Below, in pieces: positions 37,210 to 48,147 of a stretch of DNA of 64,000 bases. The notes beneath the pieces were generated by a model that was given only the letters and a program-made list of their open reading frames with translations, did not search any database and was not told the origin of the DNA. Position 1 is the stretch's first letter, and every line of letters starts with the position of its first letter. Made by a program: the position numbers and the translations under genes. Where the stretch lies: contig MU859179.1 in assembly GCA_033297205.1 (NCBI GenBank), positions 44,079-108,078 of the forward strand. Direction: 5' to 3'. Source of the DNA: Pseudoneurospora amorphoporcata (taxonomy: Eukaryota; Ascomycota; Sordariomycetes; Sordariales; Sordariaceae).

Positions 37210-40200
37210 ATGGCTCCCAGAAAGAACGCGCAGTCTACGGCTGCCGAGATCTCCCTGGTCCATCTCCAAAACTGCTTCGTCAACCTGCCACCGTCACTGG
37301 CCTCCCTTCTCTCCAATGTCAACACGGTAAGCAGGAGAGGAGGCACATATCATCCCTATTGCAATCCGACTATATTGAAATCTAACACAAATCCTTACCG
37401 ACAGCCCGCCCAGAATGTCATTGTCGAACTCAACTACCGCGTCCAGTCGGCCCCTGACGCCATCGCACAAGGCGTCCCCGCCTCGGTCAACAAGAACATC
37501 TTTGTAGGATGGACCGGCATGCCCAGCAAGCGCAAGGTCAACCCCCTGGTTGGGAGCCACGGCATCGACAGGACAAGGTCTACCTCGTCACGCGACCAGG
37601 AAATCCCCCTCGTCGAGATGGACACCACTCTGGCCGGCACCCTGGGTCTCAAGGAAGGACAGAAGGTCATGGCCACAGTACACTTCGACCCGCCCATGGC
37701 CACCACCGTCAACATCGAACCCCTTACACCCGACGACTGGGAGATGATTGAGCTACACGGCACCTTCCTTGAAGACAACCTCCTGTTCCAAGTCCGCGCC
37801 ATCCCCAACCCCGTCTACGCTCCCGGCGGCGTGCCCTCAACACCCCACCCCTTGACCCTACACTTGTCGCAAACGTCAAAGGCCAACATCAAGGTCATCT
37901 CCATCGATCCTCCTCTACCGCCTGACGCCCCATGCGCCAAGATTGCACCCGACGCCGAGATCATCGTGGCCCCCAAGGTCCGCTCCAAGACACGCAGTAG
38001 CAAGGATAACCGGAGCGTGGGTGGAAACTCCAAGAAGAGCGGCAAGAGCTCGGCAAGCACAAGCAGGAAAAAGAAGGAGGAAAAGAAGCCGCCCGTGTTT
38101 TTGAGGGGCATCGACCGGAAGCATCTCCAGGAATGGTTCGACGACGAGAAGCCGACCGACGACCTTGGCGTGTGGGTTGACCGCGATTTGCTGACGACGG
38201 GAGACTTGAAGGGGGCCAAATACGTGTCGGTTACTGTGGTGCGCCCGGCTGGGTTACAACCGACAACCGATGTCCCAGTACAGCCCGAACAGGTCGACCC
38301 TGCTTCGGCACCATCGACCAAGATCGTGGCTCACCTGCGCGGATGGGATGACCCTCCTGATGGACAGGTGGCTGCCCTTTCATCGCCTCTTGCTGCAGCA
38401 CTTGGAAGCCAGGGCATGGTGGGAGGAGTGGTCAAGATTGAGGCGGCCTCATCACCTTTGGGCAAGAAGAGCGTCGACAAGGACGGTGTTTCGCGCGCTT
38501 CCCTTGCAAAGATCAACATCTACCCCTTTGCTTCAGCAAAGCCAACCTCTTCCGCTGGCTTGAAGTTCGGTGGTCAGTCCAAGGCGGAAAAGGAGGAGGC
38601 TGCTAAGCAGGTCAGCCACATGTACGGACCTGAGGGCAATGGGATATTGTCCGGACCCATCACGGACGGCCAGGTGCTGGCGCTCTACGATGGGTTTGAT
38701 TGGCCCCGTGGCTGGGAAGGCGGTATCATCAAGTTTGAGCCCGCGCTTCCTACTCTGGCATCTGGAAAGAAGCCCTTGAGCTGGATCCTGGGATCCGACT
38801 GGAAGGTTCCCATTTCGGTCCAAGCGCCTATCGGCAAGCCGGCGTGGTTGACAGAGGGTGAAAGTGACTTTTCCTCGGACTCTTTGCTTGTCGGTATTGA
38901 CTCGCTGCTGGAGAAGCTTCAGTTGCACTTGACTCACATGTCTTCTGTCCTTCTTACTGGTGGTCAGGGTTCCGGCAAGACATCTGTGGCACAGTCCGTG
39001 GCCCGTACCTTGCGGTCAACCCAGCTTTATCACACTACGTACTTTCCGTGCACCAAGCTGGTCAATGATGAGAGTAGGATATCCAACATCAAGGAGACTC
39101 TTAACCACCTCTTTATGGCAGCCAGCTGGGGCGCCAGACTGGGTGGCAAGGCAGTTGTCGTCTTGGATGACCTCGACAAGCTCTGTCCGTCTGAACAGGA
39201 GCTCCAAGTCGGAAACGACAATGCCCGGAGCAGACAAGTCAGTGAAGCCATCTGCTCCATGGTCAAGCAATATTGTGGAAAAGACAGCAACGTTGTTTTG
39301 CTTGCTACCTGCCAGGGCAAGGACTCACTTCACAACGTCATTGTCGGTGGTCACGTCGCCCGTGAAATCGTTGACCTGAGCGCCCCCGACAAGGAGACCA
39401 GAAGACGCATCATGGAGGCTCTCACCAAGAAGGACGCCGTTCCCGTAGGAGAGGCCACCGGTGAGATTGCCGACGGAGATCTCGACAGCCGCCCGCCCAC
39501 CCGCGACGGCAGCACCACGGGCGGCGAAGACGGCGACGGCTGGATGGAAGGCTCTAACCAGCCCACACCCAACAAGAAGGTCTCCAAAAGGCCCAGCGGC
39601 TTTGTCCTCGACGCCGACCTCGACTTCCTCGACATCGCCGGCCAAACCGACGGCTACATGCCGGGCGATCTCATCCTGCTTATATCCCGCGCCCGCAACG
39701 AAGCCCTCAGCCGGTGCGTAGGCGAATGCCTAGACAAGGATGTCTCGGCGATCCACCTCGCGCGCGCCGACTTTGACGCCGCCATCTCGGGCTTCACGCC
39801 CGCCTCGCTGCGCAACGTGACCCTGCAATCCTCCAGCACCACCTTTGCCTCCATCGGCGGCCTCTCCGAAACGCGCCAGATCCTCCTCGAGACTTTGGAA
39901 TACCCCACCAAGTACGCGCCCATCTTTGCCCAGTGCCCCCTGCGCTTACGTTCCGGTCTGCTTCTGTATGGCTACCCCGGTTGCGGCAAGACCCTCCTGG
40001 CGTCCGCCGTCGCCGGCGAGTGCGGCCTCAACTTTATTTCCGTCAAGGGTCCCGAGATCTTGAACAAGTACATTGGTGCTTCGGAAAAGTCGGTTCGCGA
40101 CCTCTTCGAGCGCGCCTCAGCCGCCAAGCCGTGCGTCCTGTTTTTCGACGAGTTCGATTCCATCGCGCCTAAACGTGGGCACGACTCCACGGGCGTTACG

Positions 40201-41070
40201 GACAGAGTTGTCAACCAGTTGCTGACGCAGATGGACGGTGCTGAGGGTTTGTCGGGGGTTTACGTGCTGGCGGCTACTTCCCGGCCAGATCTTATTGACC
40301 CTGCGTTGCTGCGTCCCGGCCGTCTTGACAAATCTCTGTTGTGCGACTTCCCCAACCTGGAGGATAGACTGGATATCATCAAAGCCCTCACGCAAAAAGT
40401 TCGTGTCGCGGAGGAAGTCTGGTCTTCGGAAAAGGACTTGCTGGAACTGGGCAAACGCACGGAGGGGTTCACGGGCGCCGATCTCCAGGCGTTGGTGTCG
40501 AATGCCCAGCTGGAGGCTATTCATGATGCGCTGGCTGCTATGGGGACTGGTATGGTCTCGCATTCTCGTCGGGGCGTGCCTTCGAAGGGCTCGACAAGGA
40601 ATGATTTCGTGCAGTTCCGCTACGGTGATGATGGTGACCAAGTCGATGGCACTGTCGCGAAGAGCGGTTCTTCTTCTGCCGCCGCGCCCAGAACAAGAGC
40701 AGCCGAATTAGCGGAAAAGGCGGCTATAAGCGCCAAGCTGGAAACACTGAAGATGATGCAGAAGAAGGCTGCTAGACAGCAACAACAACAACAGGCTGCT
40801 GCTCATGCTCAGACAAATGGCACGGCCGTCAACGGAACTGGTGGCACGGGTGGAAAGGATGGAAAGGAAGATGCCGGGGCGTTGAACAAAGAGGTGGTGG
40901 TCAACTGGAAGCATTTGTATAATGCTTTGGAAGGAACCAGGGCGTCGATTAGTGTGAAAGAAAGGAAGCGGTTGGAGAGGATTTATCACGAGTTTGTGGT
41001 GGGCAGGAGCGGGGAGATGAGGGATGGGCAGGGGAGTAATGAGATTGGGGGGAGGAGTAGTTTGATGTAG
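37210..41070 (+). CDS. pex1: Peroxisomal AAA ATPase PEX1
   Basis: Type II AAA ATPase that, with PEX6, extracts ubiquitinated PEX5 from the peroxisomal membrane. A GTAAGC..CCGACAG segment at 37327-37404 (78 bases) looks like an intron but contains no stop. With it removed the protein is 1260 residues; if retained, 1286. The N-terminal domain reads HLQNCFVNLPPSL and NVIVELNYRVQ. D1 has Walker A GGQGSGKTS (G558-S566) and a weak Walker B VVVLDDLDKL with Asp in place of the catalytic Glu, as usual in PEX1 D1. D2 has GYPGCGKT (G895-T902), FFDEFDSIAPKRG (D954, E955) and the AAA second region of homology ATSRPDLIDPALLRPGRLD. The C-terminus has Gln-rich and disordered segments. Confidence 0.95.
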   Translation: MAPRKNAQSTAAEISLVHLQNCFVNLPPSLASLLSNVNTVSRRGGTYHPYCNPTILKSNTNPYRQPAQNVIVELNYRVQSAPDAIAQGVPASVNKNIFVGWTGMPSKRKVNPLVGSHGIDRTRSTSSRDQEIPLVEMDTTLAGTLGLKEGQKVMATVHFDPPMATTVNIEPLTPDDWEMIELHGTFLEDNLLFQVRAIPNPVYAPGGVPSTPHPLTLHLSQTSKANIKVISIDPPLPPDAPCAKIAPDAEIIVAPKVRSKTRSSKDNRSVGGNSKKSGKSSASTSRKKKEEKKPPVFLRGIDRKHLQEWFDDEKPTDDLGVWVDRDLLTTGDLKGAKYVSVTVVRPAGLQPTTDVPVQPEQVDPASAPSTKIVAHLRGWDDPPDGQVAALSSPLAAALGSQGMVGGVVKIEAASSPLGKKSVDKDGVSRASLAKINIYPFASAKPTSSAGLKFGGQSKAEKEEAAKQVSHMYGPEGNGILSGPITDGQVLALYDGFDWPRGWEGGIIKFEPALPTLASGKKPLSWILGSDWKVPISVQAPIGKPAWLTEGESDFSSDSLLVGIDSLLEKLQLHLTHMSSVLLTGGQGSGKTSVAQSVARTLRSTQLYHTTYFPCTKLVNDESRISNIKETLNHLFMAASWGARLGGKAVVVLDDLDKLCPSEQELQVGNDNARSRQVSEAICSMVKQYCGKDSNVVLLATCQGKDSLHNVIVGGHVAREIVDLSAPDKETRRRIMEALTKKDAVPVGEATGEIADGDLDSRPPTRDGSTTGGEDGDGWMEGSNQPTPNKKVSKRPSGFVLDADLDFLDIAGQTDGYMPGDLILLISRARNEALSRCVGECLDKDVSAIHLARADFDAAISGFTPASLRNVTLQSSSTTFASIGGLSETRQILLETLEYPTKYAPIFAQCPLRLRSGLLLYGYPGCGKTLLASAVAGECGLNFISVKGPEILNKYIGASEKSVRDLFERASAAKPCVLFFDEFDSIAPKRGHDSTGVTDRVVNQLLTQMDGAEGLSGVYVLAATSRPDLIDPALLRPGRLDKSLLCDFPNLEDRLDIIKALTQKVRVAEEVWSSEKDLLELGKRTEGFTGADLQALVSNAQLEAIHDALAAMGTGMVSHSRRGVPSKGSTRNDFVQFRYGDDGDQVDGTVAKSGSSSAAAPRTRAAELAEKAAISAKLETLKMMQKKAARQQQQQQAAAHAQTNGTAVNGTGGTGGKDGKEDAGALNKEVVVNWKHLYNALEGTRASISVKERKRLERIYHEFVVGRSGEMRDGQGSNEIGGRSSLM

Positions 41071-41750
41071 ATGTAGATCCAAAGTGGAGGGAGGTTGAGG
41101 TAGAGGGTTGGTGGTTGGTGGTAGAACTGGGGAGCTGGTTTGGTTAGCCGTTAGAAGAAGCTTGTAATATGTATAGATCTCGAACAAGTCGGGGCGGAAC
41201 TGAAGTATGGAAATAATTTAGGGTTAATAGTTGACTTTAGGTTGGTCCTCCCGACAGCCGCTTTGTTTACTTTGCGATTTCAGGGGCTCACAAACCAAAG
41301 CGGCTCTCGGGGTCATGGGTCGGCACGGCACCATGGGGCATGGATGGCTCTACGGCTCGTTCTAGAAGGCCTTTCTTTGTCAGCACGGCACGTTTTCAGT
41401 GGATACTGTAATGGTTCCCGAAGGCCACCGTGGCAGCCGCGGACCACGATCCCCTGTCTCGGGCCTGTGATCGTCAGGCGGCCATCAGTCATTCAGCCTC
41501 AGGGTCTTTTAGGTCTTGTGGTAAATCTGATCTTTACATCTCACTGCCAGGATTGTTAACAGACACTCGTGCAAGTCTTTCTTTCCAGTTGTCCTTTTTT
41601 TCGCAGGATTCATTGACTGACATTTTGGAGCAGATAAAGACCAGTTCTATCACTCACTCACTTACTCACTCACCCACACACCAACACCACCACCCACCAC
41701 GAATCCACCATCATTGCAAGACAACTTCTCACATCGGCCAACAGTCAAAC
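41071..41750. other. Intergenic region upstream of the PLP enzyme
   Basis: 680 bases; CACTCACT-type and CACCAC-rich leader just before the start codon. No gene. Confidence 0.4.
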
Positions 41751-44269
41751 ATGACCGTCGTCAAACCCATCACCACCCCCCTCGGGCAATCCCTTCCTCC
41801 CCATGGTCCCCACGCAATCACCACCCACCTGCCCGGCTGGAACACCGCTCTCCGGCTCCGGGATGGAGATCCAGAGCTGGGGAAACAGTTGAAGAGCATG
41901 TATCCTAGGTTTACTCCTCTTTCTCTGGTCAAAGACGTTCGTCTCTCCCCTCTCATTGTTTCTCATCATTCAGCAGAGCATCTGCTCTGCTAACTAACAG
42001 CTTGCGATCCATCACAACAGCTCTGCACCAAACTCCTCACCCACCTCTCCTCCACCGTCTCCCCAGACTCAGACTCAGGCATTTCCCCCTCCACCCACGG
42101 CTGTCTCCCCTTTTCGACCCCCGACGCCTTCCCTTTGTCGGCCGCGTACTGCGTTTCTCACCACCGGCCGGATGAACATCGTTTCAGTGACGTGGACGCA
42201 TCCGCCCTCCAATTCAGGGTCGTGGATTTCTTTAATGTGCCGATCATTCCCATTCCCCCCAACAACAACCCCTCTGCGACCGCCGATGCCGATGACGCTG
42301 CGCTTACCGCCGCCGAGATCAAGATCCGTCTCTACCTCGTCATCTACCCGCTCGACAAAGCAAAGGGCGTGAAGGGTATTTGGACGGATCCCGGCATCGG
42401 CATATCTACTCGTTTGGCCGAGGTTTTGTTGCCGCTGGTCGATGCCGATGCTGTACGCGAGAACCCCGAGAGCGAGCAGGGTCAAAGTCAGATGAAGATG
42501 AAGGTACTGGACTGGGCAGCTACGGGGCGCGATTTTCTTCCCACCACTACCGGATCCACCACCACTCTGACAGAAAAAGACGTCCCACCCCCCACATATC
42601 TCCCCGAAAGCGACGCCCACGACAAGCTTCGAGAGAGAATCGTGGCGCTCTGCCGGCGCGACCCCCTCGATCCCGAAATTGCCGCCAGGCTTACACCCAA
42701 AGACGTGTTTTTGTACACAACTGGCATGGCGGCCGTTTTTCGGCTACACGAAGCTTTGGTGAAGGCCGGAAGGAGGGGGCCCGTGGTGGCGCTGGGGGCG
42801 GTGTTTCATAGCACTTTTCATTTGTTTGAGGAGCTGGAGGGTGGACAGCGTGAGGGGGAAGAAAAGGTGGAAGCCTTCAAACACTTTGGGAACTGCGAGG
42901 ACTCGGATAAAGTGATGGGTGAGCTGGAGGAGTATGCCAAGCAACTAAAGGAGAAGGGGAGGGGGATAGGGTATCTGTTTGTGGAGTTTCCGAGCAATCC
43001 GTTGCTTGTGAGCGTGGATTTGGGGAGGTTGAGGAAGATTGTGAGTACCTTACCTACTCCTCTTGTGCTTATTCTTGTTTTTGTTTTTGTTTTTGTTCCT
43101 GCACTGTCTTGACCGACTGGACTGGACTTGGAGAGGTGGGTGAGATGCTAATGGAAAGGACACCTAACAAACAGGCCGATGAGTACGACTTCCCGGTTGT
43201 CATTGACGAGACGGTCGGGTCGTTTTGCAATATCGACGTGCTGCCGGTGGCGGATGTGGTGGTTACGAGTTTGACCAAGACGTTTAGTGGGTTTGCGGAT
43301 GTAAGTCACCTACCCCCTTTCCCTTTTTTTTTTTTTTTTTTTTCTCCTTTTCCCTTTTCCAGACTTCACACCTTTTCGGGTACAGCCGTCTGGCCTTCCC
43401 CATGTATTTTCAGTCCCTTCTTCCCGTCCAAAGTAGGTACGTATGCTAACACTACCTCTACGCGGTATGGTAAAAAGGTAATGGCCGGCTCCATCCTCCT
43501 CTCCCCCTCTTCCCGCTATCACTCCCTCCTCCTCTCAACCCTGACAATCACCCACAACAACACCCTCTCCCCGCCCGACGCCTCTCGCCTCCTCTCCAAC
43601 TCGCAATCCTACCTCTCCCGCTCCGCGACCCACAACCTAAACGCGCAAATGCTCGCCTCCCTCCTGCACACTTATTCCACCACCACCCACCAATCTGAGC
43701 AATCTCCCCGCGTGATATCCCGCGTCCTCTACCCCACCACCATGTCCTCCTCCCCCGGCGGCGGCAAGAATTACTACCTCCACTACATGCGCTCCCCACC
43801 CCCTTCAGGTTCCACCCCGCCTTCATCTTCCCCATCTCTCGCCACCCCCCTCGCAGAGTTAGACCTGGACGGAAACGAATCCTTCACACCCGGCTTCGGC
43901 TGTTTGTTGAGTATCGATTTCCCTTCCAAGAGAATAGCGAGGGCCTTCTACGACAACTTGCACGTGCACCAGGGTCCGCACTTGGGCGCGCATTTGACGC
44001 TTGCGTTGCCTTTTAACGACTTGTTGTGGGGAGGAGGGGATGAGCAGACCAAACGGTATCATGCGGGGTATGGAGCGGTGGGGGAGCAGGTGAGGGTTAG
44101 TGTTGGGTTGGAGGAGTGGGAGGAGTTGAAGGCGGTTTTTGAATATGCGCTTGGGAAGGCGGGGGAGGCTGCAAGGGAGGAGGCTGCTGGGGAGGAGGAG
44201 GCTGAAAAGGGAGAGGAGAGTAAAGTGGAAGGAGGAGAAGTACCTAGGGCTGAGCAGGTAGGTAGGTAG
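41751..44269 (+). CDS. Cystathionine gamma-synthase-like PLP enzyme
   Basis: PLP-dependent transsulfuration-type enzyme (Cys/Met metabolism family). The family member cystathionine gamma-synthase joins an activated homoserine to cysteine in methionine synthesis. Exons 41751-41936, 42021-43040, 43175-43300 and 43478-44269 give 707 residues. PLP-fold features: YTTGMAAVFRLHEAL, YLFVEFPSNPLL, VVIDETVGSFCNIDVL with the cofactor-binding Asp, and SLTKTFSG with the Schiff-base K437, then ADVMAGSILLSP. The large domain ends in GFGCLLSIDFPS, HLGAHLTLALPF and ERYHAGYG-like KRYHAGYGAVGEQVRVSVGLE. Introns 1 (GTTCGT donor) and 3 (177 bases, with a T19 run) are the least certain; a hidden exon in intron 3 is possible. 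The protein is long for the family because of inserts and an acidic C-terminal tail. Whether it is the main cystathionine gamma-synthase or a paralogue cannot be told here. Confidence 0.82.
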
Positions 44270-44667
44270 GTCATGGGGGCTATAATTACCTACCTCTTAG
44301 GTACCTTAGTTATAAAGGCCGAAGGAAAAGTGGCAAGTAAGTAAGTAAGAATTGCAAGAATAAATAAAATACACTCTAGACAAGGTACCTACCTACCCAA
44401 TCAGTCGCCTAAGTAAGAAGTTCCAAGCAAACAAGCAAGCAAAACAACGGATATCCTGATAACGCCTATCTATATCAATGCCCTAGATATACCATACCAT
44501 TGCGTATCACTAATCCGTGGAGCCAGATATAACTTGATGCTAGGTAACCTTCTCAATACCTACCCAAGGTTTTGCTTCTTGCCGATTCCGATGCTATTTC
44601 GTCCACTGCCGCTTCGGCGCTTCCTCTCCGCAGCCTACGCGTCAGCAACCCTCATTTTGCATCTCCT
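44270..44667. other. Intergenic region
   Basis: About 400 bases between two convergent genes, with repeated TACCTA/TAGGTA motifs. No gene. Confidence 0.4.
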
Positions 44668-47600
44668 TCACACCACCGAAAGCGTGCTTCCTGCTGCTGC
44701 CTCCTCTATTTCCATTTCCAACTTTTCTGCCGTTCCCATATGTTGATTCCCTCTCATCATCACACGACCTTCCATACCCCGTCTCTCTACTACCTCCAGC
44801 CTCTCTCCACACATCTTTCCCTTTCCCTTTTCTATCCCTTTCCCTTTCCCTTTTCCTTTTCTATCCCTTCCTTCCTTTCCTTTTCTGTCCCTTCCTTCAT
44901 GACTTGCACCCTTCGACATGAAATTGGAGGTACCCCTTCTCTCGTTCGAGTCACGACGTCCAGATTCATCATCAATCTCCGGCATCTCCGCCGGCCCCTT
45001 TGGCTTCCTCCTTCTTTTGCCCTTACTCTTACTCTCACCAAATGCAACCCTCCTAGCCGCCCCCTCCTCCCCCAACTCTTCTTCAAACGTTCGCAGGTCA
45101 GCCAAAAACCTCCGCAGTCTCAGCCCCGTCTTGTGCCGAAACCAGGCGTCCACATCTTCATCGGCCGAGGCGGCGCACATGATGTGGAGACCTTTGAGGA
45201 TGTCCGAGGCTGGGAGGTGCCGGTCTGGGTGGTGCGAGTTTCGCTGCGAGGAGTTCCTTTGGGAGGTCCTAGACGATTTTTTGAGGGCCGAGGAGGACGA
45301 GTCTCTATAGCCTGCAAACGGGGGAAAGGGTGAGTGGAAGAGGCTGCCCCTGGCGAGTGGTTGGGGACGGCTGGTTTGCCTGCGAGTGGGCGGTCGTTGT
45401 GGACGTTGGATGCTGCTGCTTCTGGTGCGGCGTGGGTTTGAGGTGGAGGCTCGTTGTTGGTTGGAAATGAATCTGCTGCTGCTCCTTTTGCTAACGCGGA
45501 ACCGTAACCGTGCCTGAGGCTGATTACCGAGATCAGGCCGATTACTGCTTTCCCGTCTGGGAGGTGGGAGTGGAAACGCAGCAGCAGCAGTGGGATCAAC
45601 TTCAGGATTGAGTTCGGGTTTGGGGTCGAGTCCTCCAGGTTGAGGGCGGGTAATACGCAGCGGTGCACGACTTTCAGGACCTTCGGGACCCTTGGAAGCT
45701 GAACCTGAAACGACCGGCGGCGGGCTGTAAAGAACCTCAATAGAAGCCAACACCGACCGGGACCCCGGTCTGGGAGGCAGTGGTGGTACCCTTGACGGAG
45801 GAACCCTGGGAATGATAACAGCCGTTGCTTCCTCAACTGTTGGTGTCGGCGATGCCGTCATGCCTCCTACTTTTTCTGCCCTCTCCACCGTGTTGGTCGG
45901 AGAAGACCCGATATCCTCCTCCCTCTTCACCGTGCATGTGCTAGCCGGAGATGTCGGCTTCGACCGTGGACTACAACCACCATCACCCACCGCCGCCACA
46001 GTAGCACCACTACCCATCTTGTCCCTCCTCAACGCCTTGGCCATCTGCAATCTCTGCGTCGGAGACGGCACCGTCTTGCTGCTGCTCGTCGTCCATCGTT
46101 GATGTTTCCCTTTACCCGTAGTTGCTTTCGACTTTGACTTTGGCGATGATGACTTCTTTGACTTGGCAGTGGAAGGAGTAGCCACAACAACAGTCTCCCC
46201 CATGGCTTGTAGTCTGCGGACTGCTTCATCGAGGGCTTTTTCCAGCGACGACGAAGAAGGCGTGCCTGTTCTAATAGTCCTGCCGGATCTGACACTCTTG
46301 GACATGGGCAGCTCAATAATACTGCTGGAGACCACGCTTGGATGGGGTGGTGTCTTTGTCGTGATAACGCTATCCTGTTTGGTGTTTTGTATCTGTAGCT
46401 GCCCGTAACGCTTTGCTGGTTGGATAACGGCCGTTCCGTAACTTGTGGTTGCTGATTTAATGGAAGGGGTGGTGGTCGTGTCTTGTTGATGACGTTTCTT
46501 GTGCTGTTGTTGTTGTTGTTGTTTGTCTGGTGGCGATCCTTCAAGCTCCTTTTGCTCGACGATGGGAGGCGGGAACTGGCGCATGGCTGCGCTCCAGCTG
46601 GAGTTCCGCGAAGGGCCGCTGCCGTGTCGGACCAGGACTTGGGAAAAGACGCGCGGAAGAGCGGGAAGGGTTTTGTCGAGGTCTGGAATGCCGCCCTGGA
46701 GTTTTGGGACAGGTGGTGGTTGGATGTTTTCCTTCTCTTCATCAGACACGGTTTGATTGGATTGACGGTCCGGGGATGGTAGGCCGTTTGACGCGCTGTA
46801 AAGCTTATCCTCCCCACTCTTCTGTGATATCTGTTCAACATTGATAGGAGAGGGAGAGTCATCTTTCTTGTCCTCAATGACCATCTCATGAGTCTCGGTT
46901 CCTCCGTCTAGTCTCAGCCATTCAATTGCTGGTGGCATCTTTCCAAGCAAGGGGGCAAGTTTGCCTCTCCTGTGATATGCCTTTTGTTCCTTGGATGTCA
47001 CGGCAAGACCGGCAGCTCGGAACTGGTCTTGGTATGGGAGCAGCTCTTTCACTGTGCGGATGGATTCGTGCGTCTCGCCGATAGCGGGTGGTGCCTCCTC
47101 GAGCTCTATCGGCCTGTTTAACGCTTTTCGACGGTTGCAGAAGCGGGACACGATGTGGCGGTTGTTGGATGATGATGCGTGGGCGCGGTCTTTACCACGG
47201 GAACCTTTCTTGGTGGGTTTGAGCTGTCTGTTGGTGTAACCCCACGTCTCAGGAGGAACCCACGTCTCAGTATTGTGCAATGCTCCCGACCTGACAGGTG
47301 ATGATGGTCTTGCCATGGCTTTTCCTCTTGGAGTTGGTGTAGCAGGACTTGGTCTCGGTCTCGGCATTGGCGCACTCGGGCCTGGCGGAGGGGGAGGAAG
47401 GGGGCGCAATTTGATGACGGATCGCCTATCTCTGCTAATGTATATTGATGGCTCTTGGCCTGGAGGGTTGTGGACCTTTGGCGGTGATTTCACGGGTGAC
47501 CTTGGAAGCTCTCCCCAGTACGGTCCCGGTGGTTTCTCGGCGTCTTTCTTGGACGGGCTCCCCAGGCAACAGTGGTCTTCCTGGGAGCAGCGATTCTTTT

Positions 47601-47904
47601 TCATGGGCCGTCTCGGTCCTCCTCTTCCTTTGTAGTCGATATCCTGCCATATCACCGGTATAGCACCACCATTCCCACGCTTCGGAGGACTCGGCTTTTG
47701 CTGAAGACGATTCCTGCTCCCATTAGAGTGAACAAAGGAGACGCGGACCTTGGTGGCATGTCGCGTGGCCTGGGCTCGACGGAGTTTTTGAAGGGACAGA
47801 CTAAGGGGTTTGCGAAAGACTTGCTCGGCTGCGCGACGGGCAACACTGGGACTGCGGGAGGGAGAGGCGGTGTTGATGTTTGGCCGACGGTGCGGACTTC
47901 CTTT
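44668..47904 (-). CDS. Large disordered protein of unknown function; start and end uncertain
   Basis: A continuous frame runs on the minus strand from the stop near 47905 to 44668 (over 1050 codons). The first in-frame Met after that stop is in RPMKKNRC (about 47604), so a 5' exon upstream, or that Met, must supply the start. I could not find a convincing donor upstream. The composition is rich in Pro, Ser, Lys, Arg and Gln, with poly-Pro (RPLPPPPPGP), a seven-Gln run, many SP/TP sites and basic clusters. A possibly folded C-terminal part reads ILKGLHIMCAASADEDVDAWFRHKTGLRLRRFLADLR. The extreme C-terminus (KGKGKGKGIEKGKGK) comes from CCCTTT DNA repeats and may lie beyond the true end or an intron. 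I do not recognise it. Confidence 0.6.
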   Translation of the reverse strand, partial: KGSPHRRPNINTASPSRSPSVARRAAEQVFRKPLSLSLQKLRRAQATRHATKVRVSFVHSNGSRNRLQQKPSPPKRGNGGAIPVIWQDIDYKGRGGPRRPMKKNRCSQEDHCCLGSPSKKDAEKPPGPYWGELPRSPVKSPPKVHNPPGQEPSIYISRDRRSVIKLRPLPPPPPGPSAPMPRPRPSPATPTPRGKAMARPSSPVRSGALHNTETWVPPETWGYTNRQLKPTKKGSRGKDRAHASSSNNRHIVSRFCNRRKALNRPIELEEAPPAIGETHESIRTVKELLPYQDQFRAAGLAVTSKEQKAYHRRGKLAPLLGKMPPAIEWLRLDGGTETHEMVIEDKKDDSPSPINVEQISQKSGEDKLYSASNGLPSPDRQSNQTVSDEEKENIQPPPVPKLQGGIPDLDKTLPALPRVFSQVLVRHGSGPSRNSSWSAAMRQFPPPIVEQKELEGSPPDKQQQQQQHKKRHQQDTTTTPSIKSATTSYGTAVIQPAKRYGQLQIQNTKQDSVITTKTPPHPSVVSSSIIELPMSKSVRSGRTIRTGTPSSSSLEKALDEAVRRLQAMGETVVVATPSTAKSKKSSSPKSKSKATTGKGKHQRWTTSSSKTVPSPTQRLQMAKALRRDKMGSGATVAAVGDGGCSPRSKPTSPASTCTVKREEDIGSSPTNTVERAEKVGGMTASPTPTVEEATAVIIPRVPPSRVPPLPPRPGSRSVLASIEVLYSPPPVVSGSASKGPEGPESRAPLRITRPQPGGLDPKPELNPEVDPTAAAAFPLPPPRRESSNRPDLGNQPQARLRFRVSKRSSSRFISNQQRASTSNPRRTRSSSIQRPQRPPTRRQTSRPQPLARGSLFHSPFPPFAGYRDSSSSALKKSSRTSQRNSSQRNSHHPDRHLPASDILKGLHIMCAASADEDVDAWFRHKTGLRLRRFLADLRTFEEELGEEGAARRVAFGESKSKGKRRRKPKGPAEMPEIDDESGRRDSNERRGTSNFMSKGASHEGRDRKGKEGRDRKGKGKGKGIEKGKGKMCGERLEVVERRGMEGRVMMRGNQHMGTAEKLEMEIEEAAAGSTLSVV
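44815..44890. repeat. CCCTTT/CTTTTC tandem repeat
   Basis: Imperfect tandem of TTTCCC and TTTTC units on the plus strand, encoding Lys/Gly/Glu repeats on the minus strand at the end of the disordered protein frame. Confidence 0.8.
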
Positions 47905-48147
47905 CTAAGCTAAGTTGTATGCAGGCATTGTCGGGCCTTGTAATTCAAGACGGATCCAAAAGGGGGTGTTTGTGTGTGTATATTCCAAAGCCGTTGGACT
48001 AGTTCTGCTGGAAAATGACTGACAGATGATGTTGGACTGGAGAGGGGGTAGTAAGACGTGAATGGAAGCTGTGGATGGAAGGGACCCGACGGTGGCAGTT
48101 GAACCATGGAGGGTAAACAGAAAGAGGGATCGATGAATGAAGCTTCC

